DNA from: Proteiniborus ethanoligenes
GTDB lineage: Bacteria; Bacillota; Clostridia; Tissierellales; Proteiniboraceae
Length of the DNA: 64,000 nt
Assembly (NCBI RefSeq): GCF_900107485.1
Contig: NZ_FNQE01000001.1
Span: forward strand, 124,001 to 188,000
Direction of reading: 5' to 3'
Shown: one piece after another, positions 62,466-64,000 of the stretch
Numbering within the stretch: the stretch's first letter is position 1
Layout: every line of letters starts with the position of its first letter
The notes under the pieces: generated by a model
Seen by the model: only the letters and a program-made list of their open reading frames with translations
Databases searched by the model: none
Told to the model about the DNA's origin: nothing
Position numbers and translations under genes: made by a program

Positions 62466-63149
62466 ATGCATAATTTTAAACCTAGGATTGTAGCAGTAAT
62501 ACCCGTCTATAATGAAGAAAATTCTATTATAGATACTGTAAAAAAAATAAAAGACATAAAGCTAATAGATGAGATCGTAGTTGTAAATGATGGTTCCACA
62601 GATAAAACACGAGAAAAAATAAGTAAGCTTGATGTCACTTCTATCGAATTAGAAAAAAATAGAGGTAAAGGTTACGCAATTAATACTGCAATTGAAAAGG
62701 TAAGATTTGATTATTTAGTATTGATAGATGGAGATTTAGGAAATACTAGCCATGAGATAATTAAGCTTTTAATACCAGCTTTAAATGGTGAAGCTGATGT
62801 CATAATCGCAAGATTTAAAAGCCCAAAAATAAAAGGCGGATTTGGTCTAGTAAAAAATCTAGCTAATAAAGGAGTCTATTATTATACTGGAAAAAAAATA
62901 ACTTCTACATTGTCAGGACAAAGGGTTTATAAAAGCAATGTAATAGATAGTATTGATTATATACCTAGTAGGTTTGGTATTGAAGTAGCTATGACAATTG
63001 AAGCATTAAGAAAAGGCTTTACCATTAAGGAAGTCGATGTAGATATGACACATAGAGAAACTGGAAGAAACTTAAAAGGATTTATTCATAGAGGAAGACA
63101 ATTTTTAGATGTATTAATTACTTTAATAATATTATTATTTAGAAGGTGA
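62466..63149 (+). CDS. Family 2 glycosyltransferase
   Basis: A 227-residue GT-A enzyme. IPVYNEENSI, VVNDGSTD and LIDGDLGN hold the nucleotide-sugar and metal ligands; SGQRVYKS and THRETGRNLKGFIHRGRQF close the domain. There is no C-terminal membrane pair, so it may be soluble or work with the next membrane protein. AGGAGCG supports ATG 62466; ATG 62460 is too close. Confidence 0.88.
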   Translation: MHNFKPRIVAVIPVYNEENSIIDTVKKIKDIKLIDEIVVVNDGSTDKTREKISKLDVTSIELEKNRGKGYAINTAIEKVRFDYLVLIDGDLGNTSHEIIKLLIPALNGEADVIIARFKSPKIKGGFGLVKNLANKGVYYYTGKKITSTLSGQRVYKSNVIDSIDYIPSRFGIEVAMTIEALRKGFTIKEVDVDMTHRETGRNLKGFIHRGRQFLDVLITLIILLFRR

Positions 63150-63156
63150 AAAGTAG

Positions 63157-63969
63157 TTGTTAAGTATATTATCATTTGTATCCAGTTCTGTTTTGACCTA
63201 TATCGTTATGCCTATGTTCTATGATATGCTTCTAAATAACAATTGTACCGAATTAAATTATAATAAAGAACAAATTCCTATAGGGATGGGTCTAGTTTTT
63301 GTATTTATTCAAACATTTACTATTTATATAGTTTCATTTTATATGGAATCAATGGATGTTTTTACATTAGCATATATTATTTCAATACTCTCCATTGGAA
63401 TAGTAGGTTTATTAGACGATATTATTGGTGAAAAAAAAATAAAAGGCTTTAAGGGACATTTATCATCACTTTTGAAACGTAAGCTTACTACAGGAGGATT
63501 GAAGCTAATTGCAGGAGGCATATCTGGTGTTTTAATTTCTATTCTTATATCTACAGGATTAGTTCAAATAATTATTAACACTGCGATAATAGGGTTATTT
63601 ACTAATTTAATTAACATTTTTGATTTAAGGCCTGGAAGAGCAGGTAAGGTATTTGTATTGCTTTCCTTAATTCTTTTATTTACATCAAGAGCAGGAGGAT
63701 ATAATTATATAATAATATCTTTGCTTGGAATTATTTTAGTATACTTGCCTAAAGACTTAAAAGCCAAAGTTATGATGGGAGATGTTGGCTCCAATATACT
63801 TGGCATAACCCTTGGAATATTTTGCACAATAACACAGGTTCTAGAAGCAAGAATATTATATTTAACCTTCCTAATCATGATACATATAATTTCAGAATTT
63901 TATTCCTTTACAGATATTATTGATAATAATAAAGTATTATGTTATATTGATAAATTAGGAAGAAAATAG
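63157..63969 (+). CDS. MraY/WecA-like membrane glycosyl-phosphotransferase
   Basis: A 270-residue polytopic protein, about eight helices. The catalytic acidic motif LLDDIIG (near 85), NLINIFDLRPGRAGK (near 155, the NxxNxxDG region with the final Gly changed to Leu) and GDVGSN (near 210) mark the family of UDP-sugar:polyprenyl-phosphate transferases. At 270 residues it is shorter than MraY (about 320). The TTG start follows AAGGTGA. With the glycosyltransferase before it, it may build a wall polysaccharide; the substrate is unknown. Confidence 0.78.
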   Translation: MLSILSFVSSSVLTYIVMPMFYDMLLNNNCTELNYNKEQIPIGMGLVFVFIQTFTIYIVSFYMESMDVFTLAYIISILSIGIVGLLDDIIGEKKIKGFKGHLSSLLKRKLTTGGLKLIAGGISGVLISILISTGLVQIIINTAIIGLFTNLINIFDLRPGRAGKVFVLLSLILLFTSRAGGYNYIIISLLGIILVYLPKDLKAKVMMGDVGSNILGITLGIFCTITQVLEARILYLTFLIMIHIISEFYSFTDIIDNNKVLCYIDKLGRK

Positions 63970-63981
63970 GGGGTAACTAAG

Positions 63982-64000
63982 CTGTTATCATATAAAGAAG
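63982..64000 (+). CDS. Possible start of the next gene (truncated by the window)
   Basis: AGGGGGTAA at about 63968-63976 is a strong ribosome binding site, followed by CTG 63982 and an open frame (LSYKE) to the window edge. No ATG, GTG or TTG lies within reach, so CTG would be the start. Too short to identify. Confidence 0.25.

Noticed and set aside
1-64000. CRISPR arrays, rRNA operons or tRNA genes
   Set aside because: No regularly spaced direct repeats, no rRNA-like blocks and no cloverleaf with a CCA or TTCGA arm were found.

Overview
The window is AT-rich DNA from an endospore-forming, low-GC Gram-positive bacterium, most likely an anaerobic member of the Clostridia. It carries sigK, the whole spoIIIAA-AH operon, spoIVB and spo0A, and a monoderm type IV pilus locus with no secretin. 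It also carries OLE RNA, which is known from anaerobic and extremophilic Firmicutes. A more exact placement (for example near Alkaliphilus, Proteiniborus or Tissierella relatives) is only a guess.

Layout. 1-2.55 kb: a penicillin-binding transpeptidase and an uninterrupted sigK. 2.55-7.7 kb: an accessory island of single plus-strand genes (GNAT acetyltransferase, methyltransferase, alpha/beta hydrolase, DUF4431 lipoprotein, a small ORF, a zincin-like protein) separated by diverged copies of a structured repeat with inverted-repeat ends. It resembles an integron-type cassette array without an integrase in view, and is the best candidate here for something undescribed. 7.7-10.9 kb: a three-subunit proton-translocating transhydrogenase. 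11-16.2 kb: a short cis-prenyltransferase, a zinc-ribbon protein, YhaM and TrkAH. 16.2-19.3 kb: ilvE and a YhcN-type lipoprotein on the minus strand, with a ferredoxin-tailed aldo/keto reductase on the plus strand. 19.7-23.6 kb: a MacAB-like ABC export system. 23.7 kb: aroE.

24.6-41.2 kb: a type IV pilus locus. pilB, pilT and pilC come first. Then a promoter, a class I cyclic-di-GMP riboswitch and a terminator precede pilA, pilD, a PilX-like protein, two modular pilins (one ending in a von Willebrand A domain, one in a LamG-like lectin domain), pilM, pilN, a PilO-like protein with a LysM tail, and an SLH-domain protein with four novel-looking repeats. A second cluster of four small pilins resembles the GspH/I/J/K priming set, followed by comFB. 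The domains suggest a c-di-GMP-controlled adhesive pilus whose base is tied to peptidoglycan and cell wall.

41.4-48.4 kb: efp, a CD1247-type zinc-ribbon protein, spoIIIAA-AH (the mother-cell half of the feeding-tube channel) and an Asp23 protein. 48.4-57.7 kb: nusB, xseA, xseB, ispA, the OLE RNA gene with its own promoter and terminator, oapA, dxs, tlyA, argR, recN. 57.9-64 kb: spoIVB, spo0A (sigma-H-like promoter overlapping a 0A box), then steA, steB, a family 2 glycosyltransferase and a MraY-like membrane transferase. Several start codons were moved downstream of the longest reading frame to fit visible ribosome binding sites.
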